Shown here: piece after piece, positions 63,675 through 64,000 of the stretch
Layout: each line of letters begins with the position of its first letter
How positions within the stretch are numbered: position 1 is the first letter of the stretch
NCBI GenBank assembly: GCA_013396995.1
Contig: VWZP01008291.1
Span: 180,763 to 244,762, forward strand
Reading direction: 5' to 3'
DNA: 64,000 nucleotides
Source: Dicaeum eximium
Taxonomy: Eukaryota; Chordata; Aves; Passeriformes; Dicaeidae
Made by a program: the position numbers and the translations under genes
Notes under the pieces: model-generated
Databases searched by the model: none
Seen by the model: only the letters and a program-made list of their open reading frames with translations
What the model was told of the DNA's origin: nothing

Positions 63675-64000
63675 AGAACAATCCCCAAGAACTGTAAAAC
63701 GGTGAAGTAACAACAGAATTAGGCATTTCCGTTATCAAAGCTATTTAAACAATAGAATTCTATTTCTGCATAGCAGAAGCAACAGGATTTAGAGCTCAAA
63801 TCATCGTGCCTGTGTTAATTCGGTTTTGGCAAAACAATACAACCTTAAGAATCATATTAATGAAACCTACCTTTCATTTCTTAAACCTCAAAGAGCCATT
63901 TTTATGGTTTTAAAACTCATTATTTGGGACAAATGCATGTGGACATTTTGTAGCATAGAGTAACAGACAATTTTAATAATAGTAGCACTACTGTTACTTG

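Larger units (their letters stand above)
57711..64000. other. 3' flank of LHX8, mostly non-coding
   Basis: AT-rich sequence with no recognised coding exon. It holds the SINE at 62.48-62.62 kb, short direct repeats at 62167-62205 (ACAAAAGTAAATATG twice) and 62868-62906 (CTTGCTTTGCTAATTCAA twice), and a GC-rich patch near 63.5 kb. The 94-codon open frame at 60373-60657 matches no family I know. Confidence 0.65.

Overview
The window is vertebrate nuclear DNA, most likely from a bird and probably a passerine. The one gene that can be fully read is LHX8 (LIM homeobox 8), on the + strand from about 47.26 to 57.7 kb. It has eight coding exons with good splice sites and encodes a 347-residue LIM-homeodomain transcription factor. 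The avian signature comes from CR1 LINE 3' ends on both strands, compact introns (the gene spans about 10 kb) and GC-rich minisatellites. A reverse-oriented SINE near 62.5 kb joins a tRNA-Ile-like head to a CR1 tail. I recall that architecture from the zebra finch TguSINE1 family, which is why I favour a passerine.

Layout. 1-0.65 kb: a 25-bp tandem repeat, cut by the window edge, and a small CpG-rich patch. 0.65-41.4 kb: non-coding DNA 5' of LHX8 in which I find no convincing gene. It holds CR1 fragments, a MIR-like relic, an 87/72-bp minisatellite (6.4-6.9 kb), a 41/49-bp minisatellite broken by a 243-base assembly gap (28.6-29.14 kb), and several stretches that could be conserved regulatory DNA. 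41.4-48.1 kb: a cluster of CpG islands, with a 14-bp repeat of 70-bp higher-order structure in the first and LHX8 exons 1-2 in the last. 47.26-57.7 kb: LHX8. 57.7-64 kb: AT-rich flank with the SINE, a sharply bounded GC-rich patch at 63.5-63.65 kb, and possibly the 3' end of a minus-strand gene entering from the right edge. By vertebrate synteny SLC44A5 is the candidate, but no coding exon of it is visible.

Function. LHX8 is a developmental regulator, known in mammals for basal forebrain cholinergic neurons, tooth and palate mesenchyme, and oocytes. The gene-poor upstream region and the run of CpG islands fit a gene under complex distal and Polycomb-type control. The most unusual coding observation is a second possible acceptor 105 nt upstream of exon 4. 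It would insert 35 stop-free, in-frame codons between the two LIM domains. Most other long open frames in the window come from GC-rich or tandem-repeat DNA and are not presented as genes.
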